From Saccharopolyspora shandongensis (GTDB lineage Bacteria; Actinomycetota; Actinomycetes; Mycobacteriales; Pseudonocardiaceae), in assembly GCF_900106995.1 (NCBI RefSeq), contig NZ_FNOK01000012.1:141550-205549 (forward strand): a DNA stretch of 64,000 bases. The letters run 5' to 3'. A program made the position numbers and the translations under genes. Under the pieces are notes generated by a model that did no database searches, was not told where the DNA came from, and saw only the letters and a program-made list of their open reading frames with translations. This document shows positions 48,908-59,339 of this stretch, piece after piece (position 1 is the stretch's first letter; every line of letters starts with the position of its first letter).

Positions 48908-50920
48908 ATGGCGAACCGGCTTGCGAACGCGACCAGCCCCTACTTGCTCCAGCACGCCGACAACCCGGTCGACTGGTGGCCCTGGTCGCCCGAGGCGTTC
49001 GCCGAGGCGCGGCGGCGGGACGTGCCGGTGCTGCTGTCCGTCGGTTACGCCGCGTGCCACTGGTGCCACGTGATGGCGCACGAGTCGTTCGAGGACCCGG
49101 AGATCGCGCGGGTGATGAACGATCACTTCGTGAACATCAAGGTGGACCGCGAGGAACGGCCGGACATCGACGCGGTCTACATGGAGGCCACCCAGGCGAT
49201 GACCGGGCAGGGCGGCTGGCCGATGACCTGCTTCCTCACCCCGGAAGGCGAACCCTTCCACTGCGGCACCTACTACCCGACGGCGCCCATGGGCGGCATG
49301 CCGTCGTTCGGGCAGCTCTTGCACGCCGTTACGCAGGCCTGGGAGGGCCGCGGCGAAGAGGTCCGGAAGGCCGCGGCCCGAGTGGTGGAGCAGCTGGCCG
49401 GGCAGCGCGCCCCGTTGCCGGAGTCCATTTTGGACGAGGAGGTGCTGGCCGGTTCGGTCTCGCGGCTGCAAGCGGAATTCGACGCGGCCCACGGCGGATT
49501 CGGCGGCGCGCCGAAGTTCCCGCCGTCGATGGTCCTGGAGTTCCTGCTGCGCCACCACGAACGGGTCGGCGAGAACGCCGCGCTGGAACTCGCCGAAGCG
49601 ACCTGCGCGGCGATGGCCCGCGGCGGCATCTACGACCAGCTGGCGGGCGGCTTCGCCCGCTACAGCGTCGACGCCGCGTGGGTGGTGCCGCACTTCGAGA
49701 AGATGCTGTACGACAACGCCTTGCTGCTCCGCGTGTACGCGCACCTCGCCAGGATCGGCAGCCCGCTCGGCGAACGGGTGGCTCGCGAGACGGCCGAGTT
49801 CCTGCTGCACGACCTGCGAACGCCGGAAGGCGGCTTCGCGGCATCGCTGGACGCCGACACGGAAGGCGTCGAAGGGCTCACCTACGTGTGGACGCCGGAC
49901 CAGCTGCGCGAGGTGCTCGGGCCGGTGGACGGGGACTGGGCGGCGGAGCTGTTCGAGGTGACCGAGCCGGGAACCTTCGAGAACGGCGCGTCAACACTGC
50001 AGCTCAAGCGCGACCCGGACGACCACGCCCGCTGGCGCCGGGTGCGCGACAGCCTCCGCGAAGCCCGCGACCGGCGCCCGCAGCCGGGCAAGGACGACAA
50101 GGTCGTCACGGCCTGGAACGGCATGGCGATCACGGCGCTCGCCGAGGCCGCGGCGGTGCTCGACGAGCCGAGCTGGGTCGAGGCGGCGGCGCAGGCGGCG
50201 GACCTGCTGCTGGAGCGGCACCTCGTCGACGGCCGGGTGCGGCGCACGTCCCGCGACGGAGTGACCGGAACGGCCGCCGGGGTGCTGGAGGACTACGGCT
50301 GCTTCGCCGACGGACTACTCGCGCTGCACCAGGCGACCGCCGAGCCGCGATGGCTCGAAGCGGCGTGCGAACTGCTGGACACGGCCCTGCAGCAGTTCGC
50401 CGACGCCGACCACCCTGGCATGTTCCACGACACGGCGGCCGACGCCGAATCCCTCGTCCGGCGCCCCTCCGACCCCACCGACAACGCCAGCCCCTCCGGG
50501 GCCTCGGCGATCGCCTCGGCGCTGCTCGCCGCTGCCGCGCTCGCCGGCCCGGACGCCGCCGGGCGCTACCGCGCAGCGGCGGAGCAGGCGCTCGGCCGCG
50601 CGGGGCTCCTCGCGCAGCGCGCTCCCCGCTTCGCGGGTCACTGGCTCAGCGTCGCCGAGGCCCGCGCCCACGGCCCGCTGCAGGTCGCGGTGGTCGGCGA
50701 AGCCGACGACGCCGACCGCGCGGCGCTGATCGCCGCGGCGCGGCGGCACGCCCCAGGCGGAGCCGTGGCGCTGGCGGGGGAGCCGGAGGCGACCCGGGTG
50801 CCGCTGCTGGCGGAGCGGCCGCTGGTCGGCGGAGCCGCGGCGGCGTACGTGTGCCGGGGCTACGTGTGCGACCGCCCGGTGACGACGACCGAAGACCTCG
50901 TCGAATCCCTCACCCGCTGA
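48908..50920 (+). CDS. Thioredoxin-domain protein of the YyaL/SPATA20 family
   Basis: A 670-residue protein. An N-terminal thioredoxin-like domain holds the motif [17 protein letters not shown] (CxxC at about 50-53), and an (alpha/alpha)6-barrel like those of glycosyl-processing enzymes follows. [20 protein letters not shown] is the family's opening signature. Corresponds to Rv1084. The biochemical role of the family is unsettled; suggestions include nucleoside-sugar epimerase-like or redox functions. Confidence 0.9.
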   Translation: MANRLANATSPYLLQHADNPVDWWPWSPEAFAEARRRDVPVLLSVGYAACHWCHVMAHESFEDPEIARVMNDHFVNIKVDREERPDIDAVYMEATQAMTGQGGWPMTCFLTPEGEPFHCGTYYPTAPMGGMPSFGQLLHAVTQAWEGRGEEVRKAAARVVEQLAGQRAPLPESILDEEVLAGSVSRLQAEFDAAHGGFGGAPKFPPSMVLEFLLRHHERVGENAALELAEATCAAMARGGIYDQLAGGFARYSVDAAWVVPHFEKMLYDNALLLRVYAHLARIGSPLGERVARETAEFLLHDLRTPEGGFAASLDADTEGVEGLTYVWTPDQLREVLGPVDGDWAAELFEVTEPGTFENGASTLQLKRDPDDHARWRRVRDSLREARDRRPQPGKDDKVVTAWNGMAITALAEAAAVLDEPSWVEAAAQAADLLLERHLVDGRVRRTSRDGVTGTAAGVLEDYGCFADGLLALHQATAEPRWLEAACELLDTALQQFADADHPGMFHDTAADAESLVRRPSDPTDNASPSGASAIASALLAAAALAGPDAAGRYRAAAEQALGRAGLLAQRAPRFAGHWLSVAEARAHGPLQVAVVGEADDADRAALIAAARRHAPGGAVALAGEPEATRVPLLAERPLVGGAAAAYVCRGYVCDRPVTTTEDLVESLTR

Positions 50921-50940
50921 GCCCACGGCAGACAGAACGC

Positions 50941-51047
50941 GAACGGCCCGTTCACCTCGACAGACGAGGTGAACGGGCCGTTCGTTCTCTTGCGGGCCGG
51001 GAGTGAACGGCCCGTTCGCTCCGATAGACGAGACGAACGGGCCGTTC
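50941..51047. repeat. Two tandem GAACGGCCCGTTC hairpins
   Basis: The first hairpin (50941-50983) has 18-bp perfect arms starting GAACGGCCCGTTCACCTC with a seven-base loop. The second (51005-51047) has 14-bp arms GAACGGCCCGTTCG, and both loops contain AGACGAG. They follow the YyaL-type gene and may end its transcription. A related but decayed sequence (CGATAGACGAG) occurs near 23557. Confidence 0.75.
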
Positions 51048-51111
51048 GCCTGCCCGCGGAAGGGTGCCCCGGTTTCGCCGCGAGCCGAACGGCAGCCCTA
51101 CTCACCTGCGA

Positions 51112-51134
51112 TGTAATCGTGTAATCCTGTAATC
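51112..51134 (+). promoter_or_regulatory. Three TGTAATC boxes at 8-bp spacing
   Basis: TGTAATC occurs at 51112-51118, 51120-51126 and 51128-51134, exactly one box every 8 bp. The last ends at the ribosome site of the next gene. Tandem short boxes of this kind suit cooperative binding of ribbon-helix-helix dimers, and the adjacent gene appears to encode such a protein, so autoregulation is likely. Confidence 0.65.
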
Positions 51135-51147
51135 GGAGGTGGGAGTC

Positions 51148-51741
51148 ATGCATTCGAGATTCGGACGAACGGCTCGCGGCCGAGGCCGGGGCGGGCCGCC
51201 GTGGGCGGGCGGTGGCCGGCGCAGCGAGCCGCCGACCGCCGCCGACGCCACGGCCTGGTTCACCGGGCGGCTGCCCGAGGGTTGGTTCGCCGGCGGCCCG
51301 GTGGTCACCGTCGACCGCGAGGAGATCCTGGTGGTCGGCGAACTGCCGCCGGTGGACGGCGAGTTCGCAGACGACGCCGAGCGCGCCGCCGCGGAGAGCG
51401 GGCGGATCGCCCGGTTCCGCGAGGAGACCCGCGAAGAGCGGATCGAGATCGCCCGCCAGGCGGAGCACCGCTACGGGCGCAAGGTCGCCTGGGGCGCTCG
51501 GCTCGGCGGCACCGAGGAACTGTTCACCACGCTGTCCGTGCCGGTGATGACGAGGCTGCACCAGTCAGAGCGCATGGTGCTGGACACGCTGGTGGACGCC
51601 GGGGTCGCCCGGTCCCGGTCCGAGGCGCTGGCCTGGGCGGTGCGGCTGGTCGGCAAGCACACCGAGGACTGGCTGGGCGAACTGCGCGAGGCCCTGTCCA
51701 AGGTCGACGAGCTGCGCAACCGCGGCCCCGAGGGCGGCTGA
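51148..51741 (+). CDS. Ribbon-helix-helix-like protein, probable autoregulator
   Basis: A 197-residue protein. It has a basic Gly/Arg-rich N-terminus (about 1-25), a middle charged helical part (ERAAAESGRIARFREETREE) and a C-terminal segment LHQSERMVLDTLVDAGVARS then RSEALAWAVRLVG that resembles the helix pair of CopG/ParD-type ribbon-helix-helix proteins. ATG 51148 lies nine bases after GGAGG; a GTG three codons earlier is less well placed. No toxin partner gene follows. Target genes beyond itself are unknown. Confidence 0.68.
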   Translation: MHSRFGRTARGRGRGGPPWAGGGRRSEPPTAADATAWFTGRLPEGWFAGGPVVTVDREEILVVGELPPVDGEFADDAERAAAESGRIARFREETREERIEIARQAEHRYGRKVAWGARLGGTEELFTTLSVPVMTRLHQSERMVLDTLVDAGVARSRSEALAWAVRLVGKHTEDWLGELREALSKVDELRNRGPEGG

Positions 51742-51750
51742 ACATGCGAA

Positions 51751-51784
51751 AGGGCCCGTGGGCGGGAATCCGCTCACGGGCCCT
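51751..51784. terminator. Bidirectional terminator
   Basis: AGGGCCCGTG and CACGGGCCCT form a 10-bp stem with a 14-base partially paired loop, between the converging regulator and hemolysin III genes. Confidence 0.8.
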
Positions 51785-51802
51785 GGCCTGGTGGAACGCG
51801 CG

Positions 51803-52480
51803 TCAGGCGTAGAGCGCGAGCCAGATCGCGATGTGGTGGCAGATCGCCGCCAGCGACACCGCCGAGTGGAAGAACTCGTGGTAGCCGAAGGTCTTCGGCC
51901 ACGGGTCGGGCCACCGGGTCGCGTAGAAGATCGCGCCCGCCGTGTACATCAGCCCGCCGGCGATCAGCAGCACCAGCGCCGCCACCCCGGCGTGCTGCAG
52001 CAGGTCGGGGAACACGAACACGGCGACCCAGCCGAGCGCGATGTAGACCGGCACGCCGACCCAGCGCGGCGCGTTGGGCCAGGCGAGCTTCAAGATCACG
52101 CCGCCCAGCGCGCCGCCCCAGACGACGGCGAGCACCACCGCGCCCGTCGTGGGCTGCATGGCCACCATCGCGAACGGGGTGTACGTGCCCGCGATGAACA
52201 GGAAGATCATCGAGTGGTCGAGCCGCCGCATCCAGGTGCGCGCGCCGATCGTCTTCCAGGTCTTGCGGTGGTAGAGGGCGCTGACGCCGAACAGCCCCAG
52301 CACGGTCGCGACGTAGATGGAGGTGCCCACCGCGGCGGCGGCCGACACGGTCGAAGCGGCGAGGGCGATCAGCGTGGCACCGGAGGCGACGGACACCACC
52401 AGCGACCAGAAGTGGATCCAGCCGCGCATCCGCGGCTTGACGAATGCCGTCGGGCGGCGAGCGGTGAGGGCGCTAGTCAC
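51803..52480 (-). CDS. Hemolysin III / PAQR family membrane protein
   Basis: A 225-residue seven-helix protein. Family histidines and acidic residues are seen in GVSALYHRKTW, RLDHSMIFLFIAGTYTPFAM and FGYHEFFHSAVSLAAICHHI. TrhA/HlyIII proteins are linked to membrane-fluidity homeostasis and resemble PAQR receptors with a zinc site. Matches Rv1085c in position and type. Confidence 0.9.
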   Translation of the reverse strand: MTSALTARRPTAFVKPRMRGWIHFWSLVVSVASGATLIALAASTVSAAAAVGTSIYVATVLGLFGVSALYHRKTWKTIGARTWMRRLDHSMIFLFIAGTYTPFAMVAMQPTTGAVVLAVVWGGALGGVILKLAWPNAPRWVGVPVYIALGWVAVFVFPDLLQHAGVAALVLLIAGGLMYTAGAIFYATRWPDPWPKTFGYHEFFHSAVSLAAICHHIAIWLALYA

Positions 52481-52656
52481 ACCTCGAGGTTACGGGACCG
52501 TAGGTTCGGTGCGGAGAGCTCGCACCTGTCCCGCTATCGGACGTGTTCAACGGCACTCGAAGGCGGGGTACCGCGCATCCCTTCCGTGATCTGCGCGGCA
52601 CGCTGAGCTGAGGTGGGGGGCCACTGCCCGCCGGCATCCGCGTAGGCTCATCGGGC

Positions 52657-53433
52657 GTGGCGCTCAAGGTTCGGTTGAAAGAACTCATCTACGACGTCTA
52701 CGAGCGGCGGCTGCGCCGCAAGCTCGACGGGGTGGAACACCCCAGGCACGTCGGCGTCATCCTGGACGGCAATCGCAGATGGGCCAAGGAAGCCGGCTTG
52801 GACGCCGCCCACGGACACCGCGCCGGCGCCCGCAAGATCACCGAACTGCTCGGCTGGTGCGACGAGGCCGATGTCGAGGTCGTCACGCTGTGGCTGCTGT
52901 CCACCGACAACCTCAACCGCACGTCCGAAGAGCTGAACGCGCTGATGGAGATCATCGCCGGGGTGGTGGACGAGCTCACCGACCCGGCCACCCCGTGGCG
53001 GGTGCGGATCGTCGGCGCCCTCGACGTGCTGCCCACCGAGACCGCCGCCCGACTGTCCGCGGCCGCCCTGCGGACCAAGGGCCGCACGGGCATGCAGGTC
53101 AACGTGGCGGTCGGCTATGGCGGGCGCCGGGAGATCGCCGACGCGGTGCGCAAGCTGCTGCAGCAGCACGCCGAAGCGGGCACCACGATCGAAGAGCTCG
53201 CCGAGGTGCTCACCGTCGACCACATCGCCGAGCACCTCTACACCTCCGGGCAGCCCGACCCCGACCTGCTGATCCGCACCTCGGGGGAGCAGCGGCTGTC
53301 CGGCTTCATGCTGTGGCAGTCCGCGCACTCCGAGTTCTGGTTCACGGAGGCGTACTGGCCCGCCTTCCGCCGCGTCGACTTCACCCGCGCGCTCCGCGAC
53401 TACGCGGTCCGGCACCGCCGCTTCGGCGGCTGA
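52657..53433 (+). CDS. uppS: Short-chain cis-prenyltransferase (Z-farnesyl/decaprenyl type)
   Basis: A 258-residue undecaprenyl-diphosphate-synthase-family enzyme. The catalytic Asp is in VGVILDGNRRWAKE (about 34-47), WLLSTDNLNRTSEEL is at about 86-100, and the substrate site DLLIRTSGEQRLSGFMLWQS at about 205-224. The order (after hemolysin III) and type equal Rv1086, which makes Z,E-farnesyl diphosphate, the primer for decaprenyl phosphate. GTG 52657 is the start. Chain length cannot be read safely from sequence. Confidence 0.9.
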   Translation: MALKVRLKELIYDVYERRLRRKLDGVEHPRHVGVILDGNRRWAKEAGLDAAHGHRAGARKITELLGWCDEADVEVVTLWLLSTDNLNRTSEELNALMEIIAGVVDELTDPATPWRVRIVGALDVLPTETAARLSAAALRTKGRTGMQVNVAVGYGGRREIADAVRKLLQQHAEAGTTIEELAEVLTVDHIAEHLYTSGQPDPDLLIRTSGEQRLSGFMLWQSAHSEFWFTEAYWPAFRRVDFTRALRDYAVRHRRFGG

Positions 53434-53441
53434 TCCCGGGA

Positions 53442-53483
53442 CGTCGGGAGGGCCAGGTCCCGCAGGACCTGGCCCTCCCGACG
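53442..53483. terminator. Bidirectional terminator after the prenyltransferase gene
   Basis: Nineteen-base arms starting CGTCGGGAGGGCCAGGTCC pair perfectly around a CGCA loop. It lies between the prenyltransferase stop and the converging small secreted protein. Confidence 0.9.
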
Positions 53484-53497
53484 CGATTCGCCCTGGG

Positions 53498-53743
53498 TCA
53501 GTGGCCCTTGGGGTGATCGATGATCGGGGCGTTGACGCAGTTGTTGATCTGCGGCGACGCGATCGGCACGACGGCGCCGAGGACCGCGACGTTGTTGCCG
53601 CAGGCCTGGATCGGCAGGACGCTGACGTTGTTGTCGTTGCCGATGTTGATGCCGTCGTTGTCGGCGCTGTCGGCGTTGGCGACGGGGGCGAGGGCCAGCA
53701 GGCCGGCGGCGGCACCGGCGATGATCGCAGCCTTCTTCAGCAC
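53498..53743 (-). CDS. Small secreted Asn-rich protein, paralogue 1
   Basis: An 81-residue exported protein with a clear signal peptide (KKAAIIAGAAAGLLALAPVA ending NADS). The mature part of about 56 residues holds DNDGINIGNDNNVSVLPIQA, then CGNN and a second Cys in NNCVNAPIIDHP. The two Cys may form one disulfide. It resembles chaplin-like surface-active peptides in size and composition, but the chaplin motif is not clear. About 90% identical to the paralogue at 54054; same operator upstream. Confidence 0.85.
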   Translation of the reverse strand: MLKKAAIIAGAAAGLLALAPVANADSADNDGINIGNDNNVSVLPIQACGNNVAVLGAVVPIASPQINNCVNAPIIDHPKGH

Positions 53744-53880
53744 TTGGGTTCACTCTCCTTTGATTACCGCGGTATTCGGAGTTCACACCGGAAACTTCGG
53801 AAAGCCCGCGAGGTGGCCATCGAGTCTGGCGCGTTCCGGCAGGAAAGCTAACCCGGCGCGGGCCGGATTCCCAAACTCCG

Positions 53881-53896
53881 TAACACTATTGTGTGA
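53881..53896. promoter_or_regulatory. TAACACTATnGTGTGA operator, copy 1
   Basis: TAACACTATTGTGTGA is an inverted repeat (ACAC-N4-GTGT) 138 bp upstream of the first small secreted protein's start. The same 16-mer with one base change lies upstream of its paralogue, at a similar distance (128 bp). Its conservation in otherwise diverged DNA points to a shared regulator. Confidence 0.65.
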
Positions 53897-53973
53897 ACGC
53901 GAATCCTGTTTCCGCTCGTCGCGGCCGGTAATTGCGGAGGCGAGCGGACTCCTGGCCCGTTTTTCGGCACGCA

Positions 53974-54007
53974 AAAAGGAGCGCCGGGGCAGGCCCGGCG
54001 CCCTTTT
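53974..54007. terminator. Terminator after paralogue 2
   Basis: AAAAGG-GCGCCGGG pairs with CCCGGCGC-CCTTTT with one bulge and a five-base loop, 47 bases past the stop of the gene at 54054 and followed by T-rich DNA on both strands. Confidence 0.75.
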
Positions 54008-54053
54008 CGTCACCTAATTCCGCGTACCAGATCCAGGTGATTCGCCCGCTGGG

Positions 54054-54299
54054 TCAGTAGCCCTTGGGGTGGTCGACGATCGGCGCGTTGACGCAGTTGT
54101 TGAGCTGCGGCGACAGGATCGGCACCACGGCGCCGAGGACGGCGACGTTGTTGCCGCAGGCCTGAACTGGCAGGACGCTCAGGTTGTTGTCGTTGCCGAT
54201 GTTGATGCCGTCGTTGTCGGCGCTGTCGGCGTTGGCGACGGGGGCCAGGGCCAGCAGGCCGGCGGCGGCACCGGCGACGATCGCTGCCTTCTTAAGCAC
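54054..54299 (-). CDS. Small secreted Asn-rich protein, paralogue 2
   Basis: An 81-residue protein with the same signal peptide (AIVAGAAAGLLALAPVANAD) and mature sequence (SADNDGINIGNDNNLSVLPV) as the gene at 53498, differing at only about eight positions. The pair is a tandem duplication on the same strand. Each copy has its own terminator and operator, so each is a separate transcription unit. Probably cell-surface or matrix associated; function unknown. Confidence 0.85.
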   Translation of the reverse strand: MLKKAAIVAGAAAGLLALAPVANADSADNDGINIGNDNNLSVLPVQACGNNVAVLGAVVPILSPQLNNCVNAPIVDHPKGY

Positions 54300-54426
54300 T
54301 TGGGTACTCCTTGTTGGATGGGATGAAGAGCGCGATCGAATTTCCGGCTGCGCACCCCAATGTTCAGCCGGAGTGATGCGCTCGGCGTGAAAGATATCCA
54401 GCGAAAGTGGAAAAACGACACCTCGT

Positions 54427-54442
54427 TAACACTATCGTGTGA
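54427..54442. promoter_or_regulatory. TAACACTATnGTGTGA operator, copy 2
   Basis: TAACACTATCGTGTGA differs from copy 1 by one base at the centre. It lies 128 bp upstream of the paralogue at 54054 and 117 bp upstream of the divergent metallopeptidase-like gene at 54559, so it could control both. Confidence 0.65.
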
Positions 54443-54558
54443 TCTTCAGGTGTCGCGCCGGCCCTTTTCGTTGCGTCGGCAAATGCGCGCGGTTTCGGCG
54501 GCCGCGGAAACGGGGACCACCGTTCCGCGCCAGCGAGCGCGCGGCGTAGTGTCCGCAT

Positions 54559-55773
54559 GTGGACTCCGAAGCGCTCGTGGCCGAATACGTGCTTCTCGGG
54601 CTCAGATTCGACCGGCTCGTCCAGGGATTCGTGGATTCCTTCACCGGCGACCCGGCGCTGCGGCGGCGGGTGCAGAACGAGACGAGTCCCGATCCGGCGC
54701 GGCTGGCCGCCGACGCGCGCCGGCTGCTCGCCGCGCTGCCGGAGTCCGGCCTGGCCGAACCGCGCCGCCGATTCCTCGCCGCGCAGCTGACCGCGCTGGA
54801 GTGCTCCGGGCGCAAGCTGGCCGGCGAGCAGGTGCCGTTCCCGGCGGAGGTGGAGGCGTACTTCCAGGTCACGCCGGTGCTCGGCGACCAGGACGAGTAC
54901 CGCGAGGCGCACCGCCTGTTGGGCGAGCTGCTGCCGGGCCGGGGCTCGCTGCCCGCGCGCCTGGCCGCCGTCCGCAGCCGGGACGCGGTGCCCGCCGACC
55001 GGCTCAAGGTGTGCGTCCAGGCGCTTTCGAGCGCGCTGCGCGATCGCGTGCGCCGCCGCTTCGGCCTGCCGGTCCAGGAAGTCGTCGAGTACCAGATCGT
55101 CACCGACAAGCCCTGGAGCGGCTTCAACCACTACGTCGGCGACTACCGGTCGCGGGTGGCCGTGAACGCCGACGTCGGGCACCGGGCCGCGAACCTGCCG
55201 CACCTCGTCGCGCACGAGTCCTACCCGGGCCACCACACCGAGCACTGCCGCAAGGAGGCCGGCCTGGCGATCCGGGACGCCCAGGCCGAGCACACGATCT
55301 TCCTGGTCAACACCCCGCAGTGCCTGATGGCCGAAGGCCTCGCCGACCTGGGCCTGCAGGCGGTCGTGGGGCCGGGCTGGGGCCCGTGGGCGGCGGAGAT
55401 CTTCGCGGACCTGGGCATCCGGATGGAGGGCGAGTTGTCGGAGCGGCTGGAGCTCGCGATGGGCCGCCTGCTGACGGTCCGCCAGGACGCCCTGCTGATG
55501 CTGCACGCCGACGGCGCCGACGAGGCGGAGGTTTCCGAGTACCTGCAGCGCTGGCTGCTGATGCCGGACCAGCGGGCGCGGCACCTCGTCCGGTTCATGC
55601 GCGATCCGCTGTGGCGCGCCTACACCACCACCTACGTCGAGGGCTATCGGCTGCTGCGGCGCTGGCTGGAGAACCGCCCGGCGGGCACATCGAGCGCCGA
55701 TCGTTATCGCCGGTTGCTTGACGAACCGCTGGTGCCGTCGGCGGTCCGGGCCGAGCTGGCGGCCCGCGTCTGA
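54559..55773 (+). CDS. DUF885-like zinc metallopeptidase-type protein
   Basis: A 404-residue protein. The motif VAHESYPGHHTEH (about 218-230) fits the HExxH-like zinc site of the DUF885 family. Distal acidic residues such as LMAEGLADLG (about 255) and YVEGYRLLRRW may complete the site. No signal peptide, so cytosolic. The family's substrates are mostly unknown. GTG 54559 is used; no strong ribosome site. Divergent from the small secreted protein pair. Confidence 0.78.
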   Translation: MDSEALVAEYVLLGLRFDRLVQGFVDSFTGDPALRRRVQNETSPDPARLAADARRLLAALPESGLAEPRRRFLAAQLTALECSGRKLAGEQVPFPAEVEAYFQVTPVLGDQDEYREAHRLLGELLPGRGSLPARLAAVRSRDAVPADRLKVCVQALSSALRDRVRRRFGLPVQEVVEYQIVTDKPWSGFNHYVGDYRSRVAVNADVGHRAANLPHLVAHESYPGHHTEHCRKEAGLAIRDAQAEHTIFLVNTPQCLMAEGLADLGLQAVVGPGWGPWAAEIFADLGIRMEGELSERLELAMGRLLTVRQDALLMLHADGADEAEVSEYLQRWLLMPDQRARHLVRFMRDPLWRAYTTTYVEGYRLLRRWLENRPAGTSSADRYRRLLDEPLVPSAVRAELAARV

Positions 55774-56233
55774 GCCGTTCACCCGGTGAAGATCACCCAA
55801 ATGGCGTAGTGATGATCACGTGGCGTGCCGGATGCGCGCTGGGCCGTGCAGATGCCCTGACCTGCTGCCGGACCGGGATCGACCTTGGCCCCGATCCGCC
55901 GGCGAATCCGTGACCTGGGCGAATTCCGTGCCATGTGAAGAAAAGTTGACCAATCGGCGAATCACCTGTGTGGCTGCCTGCCGAGACGCAATCCCGCCGG
56001 TAGCGTCGCTGATGACGGGCCGTTCCCAGTGCAAGTCCCAACGCGGCCCGTCCGGGAGGCCCTGATCGTGCCTGATGGCTGGAGCGGACGGTTACCACGT
56101 CCACCTTGGTCGAGAAGGGCCGGTGCCCGGCCCCTGCGACCACGGCGGACGACCGATCCGGCCGGGGCGCGACGGGGGCAGGCCCGGCCCGCCGACGAGC
56201 GGGTGTGCATGCCACGCCCGCGAGGGAGTAGCC
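55774..56233. other. Long leader region upstream of phoH2
   Basis: 460 bp without a supported gene. A TTGACC hexamer at 55946 might be a -35 element, but I see no good partner. GGGCCGTT and AACGCGGCCC near 56021-56050 could form a stem, so the phoH2 transcript may carry a structured 5' leader. I recognise no known riboswitch in it. Confidence 0.4.
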
Positions 56234-57610
56234 GTGACCGCACGACGTTCCCAGCCCCAAGCGGAGATCCCAGCCCGTAACGGCGAGTCCGCGACCAGCG
56301 CGCAACCAGGTGGCACCGAAATCCGCACCTACGTGCTGGACACCTCGGTGCTGCTGTCCGATCCGTGGGCGATGTCCCGCTTCGCCGAGCACAACGTCGT
56401 GCTCCCGGTGGTGGTGATCGGCGAACTGGAAGGCAAGCGCCACCACCCCGAACTCGGCTGGTTCGCCAGAGAAGCCCTCCGCGCCCTCGACGACCTGCGA
56501 ATTCAGCACGGTCGGCTCGACGAGCCGGTTCCGGTCGGCGTATCCGGCGGCAGCCTCCACGTCGAGTTGAACCACTCCGACCCGCAGGTGCTGCCGCCGG
56601 GGTTCCGCACGGACTCCAACGACGCCCGGATCCTGGCCTGTTCGCTGAACCTGGCCGCCGAGGGACACCGGGTCACGCTGGTGACCAAGGACATGCCGCT
56701 GCGCGTCAAGGCGGCGTCGGTGGCCCTGGACGCCGAGGAGTACCGCGCGCAGGACGTGGTCTCCTCGGGCTGGACCGGGATGGCCGACGTCGAGGTTCCG
56801 TCGGATTCGGTGGACATCCTCTTCAAGGAGGGCATCGCCGATCTCGACGAGGCCCGGGACCTGCCGCCGAACACCGGGGTGCGGCTGCTCTGCGGCTCGC
56901 AGAGCGCGCTGGGCCGGGTGACCGCGGACAAGCAGATCCGGCTGGTGCGCGGCGACCGGGAGGCGTTCGGCCTGCACGGCCGCTCCGCGGAGCAGCGGAT
57001 CGCCCTGGAACTGCTGCTCGACCCGGAAGTCGGGATCGTGTCGCTGGGCGGCCGGGCCGGGACCGGCAAGTCCGCGCTCGCGCTGTGCGCGGGCCTGGAG
57101 TCGGTGCTGGAGCGGCAGCAGCACCGCAAGGTCGTGGTGTTCCGGCCGGTGTACGCGGTCGGCGGTCAGGAACTCGGCTACCTGCCGGGAACCGAGAACG
57201 AGAAGATGGCGCCGTGGGCGCAGGCGGTGTTCGACACCCTCGGCGCGCTGGCCAGCGAGAACGTGCTGGACGAGGTGATCGATCGCGGCATGCTGGAGGT
57301 CCTGCCGCTGACCCACATCCGTGGCCGGTCGCTGCACGACTCGTTCGTCATCGTCGACGAGGCGCAGTCCCTGGAGCGGAACGTGCTGCTCACGGTGCTG
57401 TCCAGGCTGGGAGCGAACTCCCGAGTGGTCCTGACCCACGACGTCGCCCAGCGCGACAACCTCCGGGTGGGGCGCCACGACGGCATCGCGGCGGTGATCG
57501 AGAAGCTCAAGGGTCACCCGCTGTTCGCCCATGTGACCCTGACCCGCTCGGAGCGCTCTCCGATCGCGGCCCTGGTCACCGAACTGCTGGAAGGGGACTT
57601 CATTCCCTGA
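56234..57610 (+). CDS. phoH2: PIN-PhoH fusion (PhoH2) RNA helicase/RNase
   Basis: A 458-residue protein. An N-terminal PIN nuclease domain ([20 protein letters not shown] with the first Asp at about 36, and later acidic residues in [13 protein letters not shown]) is fused to a C-terminal PhoH ATPase with Walker [16 protein letters not shown] and Walker [16 protein letters not shown]. Mycobacterial PhoH2 (Rv1095) unwinds and cuts RNA. In mycobacteria a small upstream antitoxin-like gene may occur; I cannot identify one here. GTG 56234 follows GAGGGAG. Confidence 0.92.
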   Translation: MTARRSQPQAEIPARNGESATSAQPGGTEIRTYVLDTSVLLSDPWAMSRFAEHNVVLPVVVIGELEGKRHHPELGWFAREALRALDDLRIQHGRLDEPVPVGVSGGSLHVELNHSDPQVLPPGFRTDSNDARILACSLNLAAEGHRVTLVTKDMPLRVKAASVALDAEEYRAQDVVSSGWTGMADVEVPSDSVDILFKEGIADLDEARDLPPNTGVRLLCGSQSALGRVTADKQIRLVRGDREAFGLHGRSAEQRIALELLLDPEVGIVSLGGRAGTGKSALALCAGLESVLERQQHRKVVVFRPVYAVGGQELGYLPGTENEKMAPWAQAVFDTLGALASENVLDEVIDRGMLEVLPLTHIRGRSLHDSFVIVDEAQSLERNVLLTVLSRLGANSRVVLTHDVAQRDNLRVGRHDGIAAVIEKLKGHPLFAHVTLTRSERSPIAALVTELLEGDFIP

Positions 57611-57618
57611 TCACGAGG

Positions 57619-57650
57619 TGAGGGGGCGCCGCTCGTCGAGCGGCGCCCTC
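57619..57650. terminator. Bidirectional terminator between phoH2 and guaB1
   Basis: GGGCGCCGCTC and GAGCGGCGCCC form an 11-bp stem with a GTC loop, extended by GAG/CTC. It lies between the two converging stop codons. Confidence 0.85.
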
Positions 57651-57656
57651 GCTCGA

Positions 57657-59099
<1,443 letters not shown>

Positions 59100-59218
59100 T
59101 CACCACCATACGGGGTCGGACGCCCCCAGTCGCCTCCCGAAGCCGGACGGCCTAGCCTGACGGCCGCGCTTGACTGGGCACGACTTCAAGATCACCGGAT
59201 CGGTTGAGTCATCCAGAG

Positions 59219-59249
59219 TTGATATCCGGGGCCTACCGGTTGTTATACT
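59219..59249 (+). promoter_or_regulatory. Promoter ahead of repeat RNA A
   Basis: TTGATA (59219-59224) and TATACT (59244-59249) are separated by 19 bases, slightly long but with strong hexamers, unusual in such GC-rich DNA. Transcription would start about seven bases on, exactly where the 76-base repeat begins (59257). Confidence 0.6.
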
Positions 59250-59256
59250 GGCTTCG

Positions 59257-59332
59257 GCCAGGCTCTGTTGGGGTTTGGAAGTACGCCGGGTGTGCCCGCT
59301 GTATTGCGGGACCCCGGCCTCTGCGTTTCTGG
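59257..59332 (+). ncRNA. 76-base direct repeat A, candidate small RNA
   Basis: It opens GCCAGGCTCTGTTGGGGTTT and contains a hairpin CCCGC-TGTATT-GCGGG flanked by GCCGGG/CCCGGC. It is nearly identical to repeat B at 59983-60058 except in the hairpin loop and two other bases. A promoter precedes it. It points toward the 3' end of the DUF3800 gene, ending eight bases before that gene's stop codon. RNA status is inferred. Confidence 0.6.
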
Positions 59333-59339
59333 GGAAATT

